Shown: positions 8,287 through 17,111 of the stretch, in pieces
Layout: each line of letters starts with the position of its first letter
Position numbering within the stretch: the first letter of the stretch is position 1
Assembly (NCBI GenBank): GCA_030615025.1
Contig: JAUXAB010000028.1
Coordinates: 1 to 39,909 of the forward strand
DNA from: Phycisphaerae bacterium
GTDB taxonomy: Bacteria; Planctomycetota; Phycisphaerae; Sedimentisphaerales; Anaerobacaceae
DNA length: 39,909 nucleotides
Reading direction: 5' to 3'
The notes under the pieces: model-generated
Databases searched by the model: none
Told to the model about the DNA's origin: nothing
What the model saw: the letters and a program-made list of their open reading frames with translations, nothing else
Program-made: the position numbers and the translations under genes

Positions 8287-9693
8287 TTAATACAGCGTGA
8301 AATTGAGTCCGGTTCCAAGAGGGACGGGCCTGTCAGGTTTCAGCCCCTTTTTATTTTTGAAAATGTACACTGCTTCTGTAGTTGCTAAGACCACGTCAGG
8401 GACGCCGTCCCCGGTCATGTCGCCGGTGAGGATGCTCCTCTCGGAGACGCTCTCGTCGGCAGGGGAGCCGTTTTTAGTTGGCTTGGGTGTAGCGAAGGTG
8501 CCGATGCGTTCGCCCTTATGGTTATAGAGACCTCCGTTGTGGGCCACCAGGATTTCATTCACGCCGTCACCTGTCCAATCCAGCAGGCAGTGATGCCGGC
8601 TGTAGTCGGTTATAATCTGGCCGAGATGATTGCCCTCTTCATCGAGCACCCAGAGAGGACTTTTACCAAGGGGCTGGTGGTCGATGTCAACGAGCAATTG
8701 TGCTGCCCGGTGTTTGGGTATGATTTGTCCCACATCCACGGATTCGAAGTGATGGCCGGAGACTTCCCATAAGACTTTGCCCTCGCCATCCACGAGAGCG
8801 ATGTTGTTGGCGCCGCAGCAGGTCAGCACAAGTCGAAAGTCCTCTGGCGTTTTGCCCCTGCGTAGCACGCGGCAGCAATCCAGATGTCCGCGTGCCTGGT
8901 TGACTTCTTTAGACTTAAAAACCCAGCGGACCGAACCGTCGGGATTCAGCATAGCGTAGCCGGCCATAATCTCGTCGCGCCCATCGCCATCGAGGTCTAT
9001 CGGCCTTGGCTGATGGGCTGTACGGTAGCCGCCGGGGTCCCTGACAGTCCAGAGAAGATTGCCCGCTTGGTCGTAGGCCCAAATCTGATGGTATCGAGTC
9101 TTGACCAGCACGTCCGTCGGCCGATTGCCGCCGGTCAGATTGCAAAACAGCAGACAATCCGTAGCTTCGTCGGCGATGGCAATCCTTCTGCGTTCCCGAC
9201 CATTGGCACCATCCAGCTCGACAAGGTAACCTTTCGTACACAGGACTACTTCGTTTTTGCCGTCGCCGTCCCAGTCGTGGATCTGGCACGCAACGTCGTG
9301 GTGCCATTTTTTGCGTCCGATGGCAGGGTTTCCCCATCGCCACAAAACTGAGCCGTCCAGTTTTTGCGCCACCGCAGTGCTGGTGTAGTGTACGTCGTTT
9401 TTGTTTACGTTTTCGGCGCTGACGATTTCGACCTCACCGTCACCATCTACATCACCGGCTACTACCCACTGACCGCCATATTCAGGGTCGAGAGAAATGA
9501 TTTTCCAGGGTTCAATCACGTGGACTTTGTCTGTCGGTTCGCCAACATCCTTAACGTCAAAATAGATGGGACCCTTTTGCTTCGCATCAAGTAATTTGCA
9601 AAATCCGAAGGCCGCTAACAAACAGAAAAAAACAAACCAACGAAGCCAATATGTGATTTTCAAAATCCTATTCATCATATGGTGAGTCTGCAC
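8287..9693 (-). CDS. Exported FG-GAP/VCBS-repeat beta-propeller protein
   Basis: 468 residues, starting with GTG at 9693, which has GGAAGGA seven bases upstream inside the end of the GH172 gene; ATGs at 9678/9675 have no such site. A hydrophobic segment (WLRWFVFFCLLAAFGFCKLL) forms a signal or membrane anchor. The body carries repeated calcium-binding propeller motifs: DVDGDGEVE, DWDGDGKNE, DLDGDGRDE, DWTGDGVNE and DMTGDGVPD. Such propellers occur in rhamnogalacturonan-lyase-like and integrin-like proteins. No catalytic residues are evident, so it may bind glycan or protein. Only two bases separate it from the GH172 stop codon, so translation is probably coupled and the two products likely act together. 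Confidence 0.85.
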   Translation of the reverse strand: MQTHHMMNRILKITYWLRWFVFFCLLAAFGFCKLLDAKQKGPIYFDVKDVGEPTDKVHVIEPWKIISLDPEYGGQWVVAGDVDGDGEVEIVSAENVNKNDVHYTSTAVAQKLDGSVLWRWGNPAIGRKKWHHDVACQIHDWDGDGKNEVVLCTKGYLVELDGANGRERRRIAIADEATDCLLFCNLTGGNRPTDVLVKTRYHQIWAYDQAGNLLWTVRDPGGYRTAHQPRPIDLDGDGRDEIMAGYAMLNPDGSVRWVFKSKEVNQARGHLDCCRVLRRGKTPEDFRLVLTCCGANNIALVDGEGKVLWEVSGHHFESVDVGQIIPKHRAAQLLVDIDHQPLGKSPLWVLDEEGNHLGQIITDYSRHHCLLDWTGDGVNEILVAHNGGLYNHKGERIGTFATPKPTKNGSPADESVSERSILTGDMTGDGVPDVVLATTEAVYIFKNKKGLKPDRPVPLGTGLNFTLY

Positions 9694-9695
9694 GG

Positions 9696-10793
9696 TTAAT
9701 CCTTCCAGATCTCAGCGGTTCGCGCTTTGGCATCCGGCATTTTCGGCAACGGCTCGCTGGGAACCGGCTCGTACCAGAACGCGGCACACGACCAGTCGTC
9801 CTGCGTCTCAGCTAAGCCGTTCTTCCAGGCGATTTGTTGAATCGTGATGCGACATTCTTTTCGCCACGAGATGGGGTCAGGCAGGTGCCAGCGATACATC
9901 GATATGAAGTTATTCTTGTCCAGACTGCAGCCGTTGTAAAGGTACGGCGTCTGCTGCATACCGTAGGACAGGCACACGTAATCCTCACTTCCCGTGCCGC
10001 AGATGGTCGGAAAGTTCGTGTCGCCGTCCATGTAAATCTTGATTTCGCCTTCGCCCCACCATTGGCCGGGGTGCATGTTTCGTATTCCAATGATCGCTCC
10101 CATGAAGCGGCCCTTGTTTCTTCGCTGCGGAAGCATCACAAAGTCTTGCTTCTCGGTCGTTGGATTCTCTCTTCTAAACAGCACATGTAGTCGGCCTACA
10201 TCGCCCGGATGTTTATCACCGGTCGTGTAATCAATTTGATAAAACAACGGCACGTTTTCCTTGCCTTCATTTGACAGCGTGATCTTTGCGCGCTTAACAA
10301 ACGGCATCGGCAGCCAGATATTCATGCCGGCGTTTTTGCCTAACGAATGTACGGCGGAATAATACGGCGTCACTTTGCCGTGCGCAAAGCCCATGAAGTC
10401 ACCGATTGGGCATTCGACACTCGGATGTTCCTGGTTGTCCCACCAGGCGTGGAATACCAGACTTCGCAGATTGACCGGGTTGTTACTCGTGGTCATCCAG
10501 ATATGTCGAATGGTTCCTGGGCCCTTGATGTCACAAAGCTGCACGGTCTGGCCGGCTTTCAACGTTATCGCGGGCTTGCCTTTTCGTCCCACACCGAGCT
10601 TGCTGGCCGCTTTGCCGCCTTCGCCCGGAGCACCGTCGGGGTTCTCGAAAGAAATCGAGCGGGAAACCAGTCCGGTATCAAGTAGATACGGCTCCGCGAC
10701 GATATCCACCGGCCGTTGCAGTGGTCGACAACCAGAAACCAAGATGGCAAGTACCAAACACGAAAGTTTCACCAACACAATTCTTGTAACCAT
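9696..10793 (-). CDS. GH172 (DUF2961) glycoside hydrolase lipoprotein
   Basis: A 365-residue lipoprotein (lipobox LVSGC, Cys22). GGGA precedes the ATG at 10793. It has DUF2961 hallmarks: GPGTIRHIWMT near residue 91, then FMGFAHG, LPMPFVKRAKI, QWWGEGEIKIYMDGD (about 244-258) and CGTGSEDYV (about 265-273). Glutamates in the WWGEGE and GSED segments are the likely catalytic pair by analogy with characterised GH172 enzymes, which act on fructofuranose and arabinofuranose linkages. The length matches the single-domain family. It heads a two-gene unit with the propeller protein; the predicted promoter is at 10862-10890. Substrate is not predictable from sequence alone. Confidence 0.9.
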   Translation of the reverse strand: MVTRIVLVKLSCLVLAILVSGCRPLQRPVDIVAEPYLLDTGLVSRSISFENPDGAPGEGGKAASKLGVGRKGKPAITLKAGQTVQLCDIKGPGTIRHIWMTTSNNPVNLRSLVFHAWWDNQEHPSVECPIGDFMGFAHGKVTPYYSAVHSLGKNAGMNIWLPMPFVKRAKITLSNEGKENVPLFYQIDYTTGDKHPGDVGRLHVLFRRENPTTEKQDFVMLPQRRNKGRFMGAIIGIRNMHPGQWWGEGEIKIYMDGDTNFPTICGTGSEDYVCLSYGMQQTPYLYNGCSLDKNNFISMYRWHLPDPISWRKECRITIQQIAWKNGLAETQDDWSCAAFWYEPVPSEPLPKMPDAKARTAEIWKD

Positions 10794-10861
10794 GGCTTTC
10801 CCTTTCAGTAATACAGTTTAGATTTTTCTAATGATATCTATTGCATTGGGATAGTATGAGG

Positions 10862-10890
10862 AGTCTATATGAATCCAGCGTGCGTGTCAA
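10862..10890 (-). promoter_or_regulatory. Predicted sigma70-type promoter of the GH172-propeller unit
   Basis: On the minus strand TTGACA (10890-10885, perfect) is followed after 17 bp by TAGACT (10867-10862), about 70 bp before the ATG. The -35 box directly touches palindromic element C, and four of its bases belong to the element's target duplication (TCAA on the plus strand). Confidence 0.55.
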
Positions 10891-10968
10891 CCCCGTTAGA
10901 AAGTTTCCCTTTTTGTGTCTTAGGGCGCATTGTACGCTCTTAGAAATTAGCAACGACTTCTAACGGGG
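10891..10968 (+). repeat. CCCCGTTAG-family palindromic element (copy C, 78 bp)
   Basis: Left end CCCCGTTAGAAAG, right end CTTCTAACGGGG. The interior CCCTTTTTGTGT and TTAGCAACGA match copy B. The element is flanked by an exact 4-bp duplication, TCAA on both sides, as expected of an inserted mobile element. It lies between the GH172 and clpB genes, directly upstream of the GH172 -35 box. Confidence 0.8.
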
Positions 10969-11338
10969 TCAAGATGACAAAAACGTGTCGGGCAAGTTCG
11001 GGTGCATCTGTAGTTTGTTCAAATGCAGTTGATGTTGCTTTGTTATGTTGAAGAAATGTTGGACGAAGTACCATGGGGAAATTCTCGCGGTAAAGAGGAC
11101 GAATTATTAGGGGAACATTGGATTCCGGGCAAGACGATACATGGAGGGATGGGGTATTATATTTGGTGGTTGGACTTCTATAGTTATCAACTGCCAAATT
11201 GGCACACAGGTAAAAGGTCGAGGAAATTGTAACTACTTGTTATTACTACAATTAAAAATTTATTTTTTTGGGCACGCTGTTTGCTGCTTATTTAAGCGCC
11301 GACAATATCCGATAATCGGTATTTGAAGGGATTTGGCT
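10969..11338. other. 370-bp region upstream of clpB
   Basis: No gene is supported; a 69-codon plus-strand frame (11023-11232) has no ribosome site or recognisable family. I looked for heat-shock signals upstream of clpB. There is no CIRCE element (TTAGCACTC-N9-GAGTGCTAA) and no good sigma32-type promoter. A small palindrome CCGATAATCGG lies at about 11309-11319, close to the start codon. Confidence 0.45.
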
Positions 11339-13918
11339 ATGAAATTCGACAAATTCACACTGAAGGCTCAAGAGGCATTGGCGACCGCTCAGCAGGTTGC
11401 GATGGCTAAATCGCATACCGTTCTGTCGCCGCTGCATTTGACTTACGCTGTTTGCGATGATGACAGCGGCGTTGTAGTTATGATTTTGAAAAAGATCGGC
11501 GCTAATATTTCGCGAATTAAAGAGATGATAGAGAGCGAACTTGGGCGGCTGCCGCAAGGCGAGACCGGCAGTCTACTTACCCCTGAGCCGGCTTTTAATC
11601 AGATTGTTCTGGACGCCCAAAACCGGGCCGATGCGATGGGGGACGAATATCTCAGTGTCGAGCATTTGTTTCTTTCGCTTGCCTCGGTACAAAGTGACGC
11701 CAAGGAGATTTTACGGCTTAACTCGATTACGCCCGAACAGATTGAAAGCGCCCTGAAAGAGATTCGCGGCGCCGAAAAGATAACCGACCAAAGTCCGGAG
11801 GATAAATACAGGGCCCTGGAGCGTTACGGGATTGACCTTTTGGAGATGGCCCAAAAGGGAAAGCTTGACCCCGTTATAGGCAGGGACGAAGAAATCCGCC
11901 GATGTATGCAGGTCCTCAATCGCCGGAAGAAAAACAACCCTGTGTTAATCGGCGAGCCGGGCGTGGGCAAGACCGCAATCGTCGAAGGACTTGCACAGCG
12001 GATAGTTGCAGGCGACGTCCCCACAGGCTTGAAGAATAAAAGGATCGTTGCCCTGGATATGGGAGCATTGATAGCGGGAACGAAATTTAGAGGCGAATTT
12101 GAGGACCGGCTCAAGGCTGTGCTCAAAGAGGTCATCACCGCTGAAGGGCAAATAATACTTTTCATTGATGAGCTGCATACTGTAGTAGGTGCAGGTAAAG
12201 CTGAAGGTGCAGTTGATGCCGGCAATTTGCTAAAGCCATCACTTGCACGGGGTGATCTGCGGTGTATCGGCGCCACTACGATTGACGAATACCGAAGGTA
12301 TGTGGAGAAAGATGCAGCGCTGGAGAGGCGTTTTCAGCCGATTCTGATTGACCCGCCGAGCGTTGAAGAAACCATAGCCATTCTTCGAGGTTTGAAGGAC
12401 CGCTATGATACCCACCACGGGGTCCGGATTACGGATTCCGCCCTTGTTGCGGCTGCGACTCTGTCAAATCGCTACATCTCCGACCGATGGCTGCCGGACA
12501 AGGCGATAGATTTGGTTGACGAGTCGGCTTCGAAATTGAGAATCGAGAATGATTCGCTGCCTGCCGAGCTGGATACTATTCGCAGAAAGATTGTTCAGCT
12601 TCAAATCGAACGCCAGGCTCTGAAAAAGGAAACCGACAAAGCAAGCAAAGAGCGATTAAAAAATACCGAAAAGCAGTTAACCGAATTGGAACAGCAGGAC
12701 AAAAAGCTTACAGTACAGTGGGAAGGTGCAAGAGGTGACATCGACCAGATAAAACAGTTGAAAGAAAAAATCGAAGAGGCCCAAAACCAGTTCGAAAACG
12801 CCCAGCGCAAAGGCGAATTGGAGACCGCTGCTCGTCTGAAATACGGTACAATCGCAGATTTGAAAAAAGAGCTTAACGAAAAAGAGACCCAACTTTCCAA
12901 ATCCGACAGGGCTATAATCCAGAACGAAGTAACCGAAGAGCATATCGCTGAAGTTGTATCCAAATGGACGGGGATACCGGTTGCGAGATTGTTGAGCGGT
13001 GAGCGCCAGCGTCTGATGAAGATGGAGGAAGCAATCGCTGAGAGAGTAGTCGGGCAGGAAGAGGCGGTTGCGGCACTTTGTAATGCGGTTCGCAGAAGCC
13101 GGTCGGGATTGGGTGACCCGAATCGGCCGATAGGAACATTCCTGTTTCTCGGGCCGACTGGTGTGGGCAAGACCGAGCTTTCCAAGGCACTCGCAGATTT
13201 TCTGTTCAACGACCCTACTGCTATGATTCGGGTCGATATGAGTGAGTTTATGGAGCAGCATTCCGTGGCTCGGCTAATCGGCTCGCCGCCCGGCTATGTC
13301 GGCTACGAAGAAGGGGGACGATTGACCGAAGCGGTTCGCCGCAAGCCGTATTCGGTGATTTTGTTAGATGAGATTGAAAAGGCCCATCCGGACGTCTTCA
13401 ATGTGCTGCTGCAGGTTTTCGACGATGGCCGATTGACCGATGGTAAAGGCCGAACCGTGGACTTCAAGAACACCGTTATCATCATGACCAGCAATATCGC
13501 AAGCCACCAGATTCAGCAGCTAACCGAAGAATCCGGTGCCGACTGGGAAATCGAGGCCCACGTCAAGGATGCGCTCAAGCAGATTTTCAAGCCGGAGTTT
13601 TTGAATCGGGTCGATGAGATAATCGTTTTCCATATGCTCACAAAGGACGATTTAAGAAAGATTGTCAATATTCAACTGAATTATCTTGCTGAGCGTCTGA
13701 ATGGGCGCAAGATAAAGCTCGAATTCACCGATAGTGCCCGCAAGCTGATTTGCGGCGAGGGCTACGACCCTGTCTTTGGCGCAAGGCCTTTGAAGCGGAC
13801 GATTCAGCAGCGATTGGAGAACCCGCTTGCCACCGAGCTTCTGGCCGGCAAATTCGCCGACGGCGACAAGATAAAAATCAACGCCGACGCCCACAAATTC
13901 AAATTCGAGAGAGTTTAG
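11339..13918 (+). CDS. clpB: ClpB-type AAA+ protein disaggregase
   Basis: 859 residues. The ATG at 11339 has GAAGGGA at good spacing; the in-frame TTG at 11333 does not. Domains in order: N-terminal Clp repeat domain (about 1-140); first AAA+ module with Walker A GEPGVGKT (205-212) and Walker [16 protein letters not shown]; the long coiled-coil middle domain (about 400-530, rich in K/E/Q) that marks ClpB rather than ClpA/ClpC; second AAA+ module with Walker A GPTGVGKT (from about 605) and [15 protein letters not shown]; and a C-terminal small domain ([19 protein letters not shown]). It works as a hexamer with DnaK to rescue aggregated proteins in the cytoplasm. Length is normal for the family. 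It appears to be a single-gene unit; dnaK is not in the window. Confidence 0.97.
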   Translation: MKFDKFTLKAQEALATAQQVAMAKSHTVLSPLHLTYAVCDDDSGVVVMILKKIGANISRIKEMIESELGRLPQGETGSLLTPEPAFNQIVLDAQNRADAMGDEYLSVEHLFLSLASVQSDAKEILRLNSITPEQIESALKEIRGAEKITDQSPEDKYRALERYGIDLLEMAQKGKLDPVIGRDEEIRRCMQVLNRRKKNNPVLIGEPGVGKTAIVEGLAQRIVAGDVPTGLKNKRIVALDMGALIAGTKFRGEFEDRLKAVLKEVITAEGQIILFIDELHTVVGAGKAEGAVDAGNLLKPSLARGDLRCIGATTIDEYRRYVEKDAALERRFQPILIDPPSVEETIAILRGLKDRYDTHHGVRITDSALVAAATLSNRYISDRWLPDKAIDLVDESASKLRIENDSLPAELDTIRRKIVQLQIERQALKKETDKASKERLKNTEKQLTELEQQDKKLTVQWEGARGDIDQIKQLKEKIEEAQNQFENAQRKGELETAARLKYGTIADLKKELNEKETQLSKSDRAIIQNEVTEEHIAEVVSKWTGIPVARLLSGERQRLMKMEEAIAERVVGQEEAVAALCNAVRRSRSGLGDPNRPIGTFLFLGPTGVGKTELSKALADFLFNDPTAMIRVDMSEFMEQHSVARLIGSPPGYVGYEEGGRLTEAVRRKPYSVILLDEIEKAHPDVFNVLLQVFDDGRLTDGKGRTVDFKNTVIIMTSNIASHQIQQLTEESGADWEIEAHVKDALKQIFKPEFLNRVDEIIVFHMLTKDDLRKIVNIQLNYLAERLNGRKIKLEFTDSARKLICGEGYDPVFGARPLKRTIQQRLENPLATELLAGKFADGDKIKINADAHKFKFERV

Positions 13919-14084
13919 ATTTCACTAAAGTAGAATCGAATGGAATTTGCTTTCTGATGGAAGTTCCGGGATGATTTGGTATTATAGTGTATCGGCGGTC
14001 TTGAGGGTGCTGTAAAAACTGTATATGGCAAATCCCCATGTACTCAATATTGGAACTCTGAGAAAACTTGAATGGAAACATTAG

Positions 14085-15374
14085 ATGAAGGAGTCGAGCA
14101 TACCTGTTTGTTTTTCTTGTGCCGCTGTCAGGTACCTGTTCGTAGTTTGCATTTCTGTGAGTATGCTGCCCAAACAGGCCGAATCCCAAACGGTTGCCGG
14201 AAAATCACCGTGGAAATGTCACATTATAGATGACACATCGCAGGGTGCTGACGGTGTAAAACTGGCAGATGTGAATCGTGACGGATTGATGGACATCACG
14301 ACCGGCTGGGAGGAAAGAGGCCTTACAAGAGTTTACCTGAATCCTGGACCTGCAAAGGTAAAGGGAAAATGGCCCTTTGTGACAACCGGAGAAACACGGT
14401 CGGTTGAAGATGCCGTGTTTGTTGACCTGGATGAAGACGGATTTGTTGATGTTGTTTCGTGTTGTGAAGGGAATAGCCAAAGCGTATTTGTACAGTGGGC
14501 GCCGAAAAACAAGGATGAGTATCTTCAGGAATCGAAATGGCGGTCAGAGGTTATCCCGATATCAAAAGGTATGACCAGATGGATGTTTTGTATTCCGATG
14601 CAGGTGGATCAGAAGTCCGGGATTGATCTTATCGCCGGCTCCAAGGCGCCGAATGCACAAATCGGCTGGTTTGAAGTGCCCAAAGATGCTCGCAACCTTA
14701 AAGAATATAGATGGCACACTATCAATCCGGCCGGCTGGATTATGTCACTGCGAAGCGTCGACATGGACAGTGATGGTGACCGGGATATCCTGGCCTCGGA
14801 CCGAAAAGGCCGGATGAGAGGATGCCGATGGCTGGAGAATCCCGGAGTGGGACAAACACAGAAAAAAAACTGGCCGAATCATTTCATAGGCTGCCGAAAC
14901 AAAGAAGTGATGTTCTTGACTTTGGCCGACATCGATGAAGATGGCTTGCAGGACGTACTGGTGGCAGCCAATGCCGGAAAAGCAAGTGAGATTATCATAC
15001 TACGACGACTCGACATCCGGGGGAAGCTCTGGAAAGAGTATGTAATTCCCTTTCCCGAGCAATCCGGCACAGCCAAGGCTGTTGTGGTTGGAGATATCAA
15101 CCGAGACGGCGAAAAGGATATTGTATTCAGTTGCGAGAACGCGCGGTCTCCCAAATCAGGGCTGATGTGGCTGGCTCGCAGAAAGGGAGTGTTCGATGGA
15201 GACTGGCAGGCACATGACATCAGCGGTCCCAAAGGAATCAAATATGACCGTATGGAATTGCTGGACGCCGATGGGGACGGAGACCTGGATGTTCTGACCT
15301 GCGAGGAGCGGGAGAACAGGAAAGGGTTGGGACTGTTCTGGTACGAGAATCCGCACGCAGGAAAAGACCACTAA
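14085..15374 (+). CDS. Secreted FG-GAP/VCBS-repeat propeller protein
   Basis: 429 residues with an N-terminal signal (hydrophobic RYLFVVCISVSM, then polar). The start ATG has only a weak site (GGAA). The body has repeated D-x-D-x-D-G motifs: ADVNRDGLMD, VDLDEDGFVD, VDMDSDGDRD, ADIDEDGLQD, GDINRDGEKD and LDADGDGDLD, spaced about 50-70 residues apart. This predicts one seven-bladed-type propeller binding calcium. Recurrent WFEVP, WLENP and WYENP strands are common in planctomycete VCBS proteins. It is probably outside the cytoplasm. Function is unknown; no lyase or hydrolase residues are recognisable. It is 166 bp after clpB on the same strand, and I see no sign of functional linkage. Confidence 0.85.
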   Translation: MKESSIPVCFSCAAVRYLFVVCISVSMLPKQAESQTVAGKSPWKCHIIDDTSQGADGVKLADVNRDGLMDITTGWEERGLTRVYLNPGPAKVKGKWPFVTTGETRSVEDAVFVDLDEDGFVDVVSCCEGNSQSVFVQWAPKNKDEYLQESKWRSEVIPISKGMTRWMFCIPMQVDQKSGIDLIAGSKAPNAQIGWFEVPKDARNLKEYRWHTINPAGWIMSLRSVDMDSDGDRDILASDRKGRMRGCRWLENPGVGQTQKKNWPNHFIGCRNKEVMFLTLADIDEDGLQDVLVAANAGKASEIIILRRLDIRGKLWKEYVIPFPEQSGTAKAVVVGDINRDGEKDIVFSCENARSPKSGLMWLARRKGVFDGDWQAHDISGPKGIKYDRMELLDADGDGDLDVLTCEERENRKGLGLFWYENPHAGKDH

Positions 15375-15388
15375 GATAATTCTCCAAA

Positions 15389-15559
15389 ATGCCGTTAGTG
15401 AGCCGCGCAAGCCCTGAGGCGACGCTCACAGTGGAAGAGTCATTACGGAAGAAAAGCTGGAATTCCTGGAAAAAACTGGCGAAGCGAGGTAAACGCACAG
15501 ATGCTAACGCCGAATCCCAATTACAATCCGCCAAAGGCCAAAAAGTCAAAGAAGGCTAA
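15389..15559 (+). CDS. Possible 56-residue basic protein (weak)
   Basis: An ATG frame between the propeller gene and the next gene encodes a short, lysine/arginine-rich peptide (MPLVSRASPEATLTVEES then a K/R/W-rich part) ending in KGQKVKEG. The TAA stop lies 21 bases before the next ATG, overlapping that gene's ribosome-site region. There is no ribosome site before this ATG and I do not recognise a family. It may be the decayed tail of an older gene. Confidence 0.2.
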   Translation: MPLVSRASPEATLTVEESLRKKSWNSWKKLAKRGKRTDANAESQLQSAKGQKVKEG

Positions 15560-15580
15560 ATCTTGAAAGGAGACTTTGGA

Positions 15581-16954
15581 ATGGATGACAATCAAACTAC
15601 CGAAAAGCCACGTCGAAAACGGAAAGTTTTGCACACACTGTTAATAGTGCTGGTTATTATTATCGCCGCCTTTTGGGCTTACAGAAGCGCCTTAAGAGCA
15701 AGACTCAACGCAAGGCTGGACACCATCGCCGCCGCCGGCTACCCTGTTACCTGTGCCGAACTGGACGCCTGGTACACAATACCCGAGTCAGCCCAAAACG
15801 CCGCCGACATCTTCATAGATTCCTTTTCACACTTCGACAAGTGGGAAGATGAGGAGAAACGGAAACTGCTGCCAGTAGTAGGTCTGGCAAAACTGCCCTT
15901 GCGAACGGAACCGCTGACTGAAGAGACCAAAGCCCTTATCACACAGTACCTGGCCGACAATCAGGAGGCTCTTGAACTGCTCCATAAAGGCGCGGCAATA
16001 GAGCACAGCCGATATCCCGTTGATTTAAGCAAGGGCTGTGTGGCCCTGATGCCTCATCTTAGCGACTTACGTACCGGTATCATGCTGCTTAATCTCGAAG
16101 CTGTTGTCCACGCCGAAAATGACAAAACCCAGTCGGCTGCACGTTCAATAAAATCGATATTCGGCCTGGCCCGCTCGCTTTCCAAAGAACCTATATTCAT
16201 CTCACAGCTTGTTCGCATCGCTTGTCAGGCGTTTGCCATATCGGCGCTCGAATATGCCGTTAACAGAACCGAATTTTCAGATGAGCAACTCGTCAACCTC
16301 AGTCAGACTCTTGTCAATGCCGAGGACCCCAATGCTATGAGTCGTACATTTGTCGGCGAACGCTGCGCCGGACTGAGCATCTTCAAAATGCCCGCTGCTC
16401 AAATCCCCCGGGTGGCTGACGGAGGTTCATCATCACCGTTGGTTGTTGTGGCTATCACTCTGTACAAGTTCGCAGGCCTGGCTGATATGGATGCTGCCAT
16501 TTATCTTGATACTATGAATGATTATATTGAAGCCTTGAAACTACCGCCGCAGAAGCGTCGTGGGGCCGCCGATGCTGTAGAAGCCGGGTTTGTAAAAATT
16601 TCCAGAATCCATATACTTCTGTATATAATTATGCCCGCACTCTCACGGGCGACGACATTAGATGTAAGAAACGTTGCTCAACTCCATACTGCCCGTGCCG
16701 GCCTTGCGATAGAACGTTATCGACTCGCCGCGGGCAAGCTTCCTGATACCCTCGCAGAGCTTATGCCAACCTATCTGGACGCAGTACCAAAAGACCCGTT
16801 CGACGGCAAAGACCTGAGATACAAAAAACTTGAAACCGGCTTTGTCGTCTACAGCATAGGTGAGGATGGAAATGACGACGGCGGCAAAGAGAAACCACGA
16901 AAAAGAACCAGGCCACCTGCCCCATGGGACGTTACTTTTATAGTCCAACGATAG
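15581..16954 (+). CDS. Membrane-anchored protein of unknown function with pseudopilin-like tail
   Basis: The ATG at 15581 has AAAGGAG eight bases upstream; the in-frame TTG at 15563 overlaps that site. The 457-residue product has a basic N-terminus (EKPRRKRK) and one helix (VLHTLLIVLVIIIAAFWAY), then a mainly helical extracytoplasmic part. The last about 70 residues (AIERYRLAAGKLPDTLAELM, then YLDAVPKDPFDGKDLRYKK and VVYSIGEDGNDDGG) resemble the C-terminal fold of type II secretion major pseudopilins, whose GxxDDGG-like loop binds calcium. Similar proteins occur in Planctomycetota but I know of no function. A single arm of the CCCCGTTAG-family repeat lies directly after the stop. Confidence 0.75.
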   Translation: MDDNQTTEKPRRKRKVLHTLLIVLVIIIAAFWAYRSALRARLNARLDTIAAAGYPVTCAELDAWYTIPESAQNAADIFIDSFSHFDKWEDEEKRKLLPVVGLAKLPLRTEPLTEETKALITQYLADNQEALELLHKGAAIEHSRYPVDLSKGCVALMPHLSDLRTGIMLLNLEAVVHAENDKTQSAARSIKSIFGLARSLSKEPIFISQLVRIACQAFAISALEYAVNRTEFSDEQLVNLSQTLVNAEDPNAMSRTFVGERCAGLSIFKMPAAQIPRVADGGSSSPLVVVAITLYKFAGLADMDAAIYLDTMNDYIEALKLPPQKRRGAADAVEAGFVKISRIHILLYIIMPALSRATTLDVRNVAQLHTARAGLAIERYRLAAGKLPDTLAELMPTYLDAVPKDPFDGKDLRYKKLETGFVVYSIGEDGNDDGGKEKPRKRTRPPAPWDVTFIVQR

Positions 16955-16963
16955 CTAACGGGG
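16955..16963. repeat. Solo arm of the CCCCGTTAG family
   Basis: CTAACGGGG directly follows the TAG stop of the preceding gene; no matching left arm is found nearby. It may be the remnant of a deleted or truncated element. Nine bases can occur by chance, so support is limited. Confidence 0.3.
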
Positions 16964-17111
16964 CTTAAATCCTTTTTTTTGAAATTTATCTTGCACTTTT
17001 CTCTGCGAAGGCCAGAATAAGCCATATCATATTATCAGTTTTTTAAAGTTGTAAACTTCAAGAGATTGCGACCATCAAGTGTCGATTGTCAATTAAAAGA
17101 AGGGAATCTAA

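Noticed and set aside
11023-11232. 69-codon plus-strand open frame upstream of clpB
   Set aside because: No ribosome site, no recognisable family, and aromatic-rich composition that does not resemble neighbouring proteins.
10969-11338. Heat-shock control of clpB (CIRCE or sigma32 promoter)
   Set aside because: No CIRCE arms and no CTTGAA/CCCCAT pair at suitable spacing were found.
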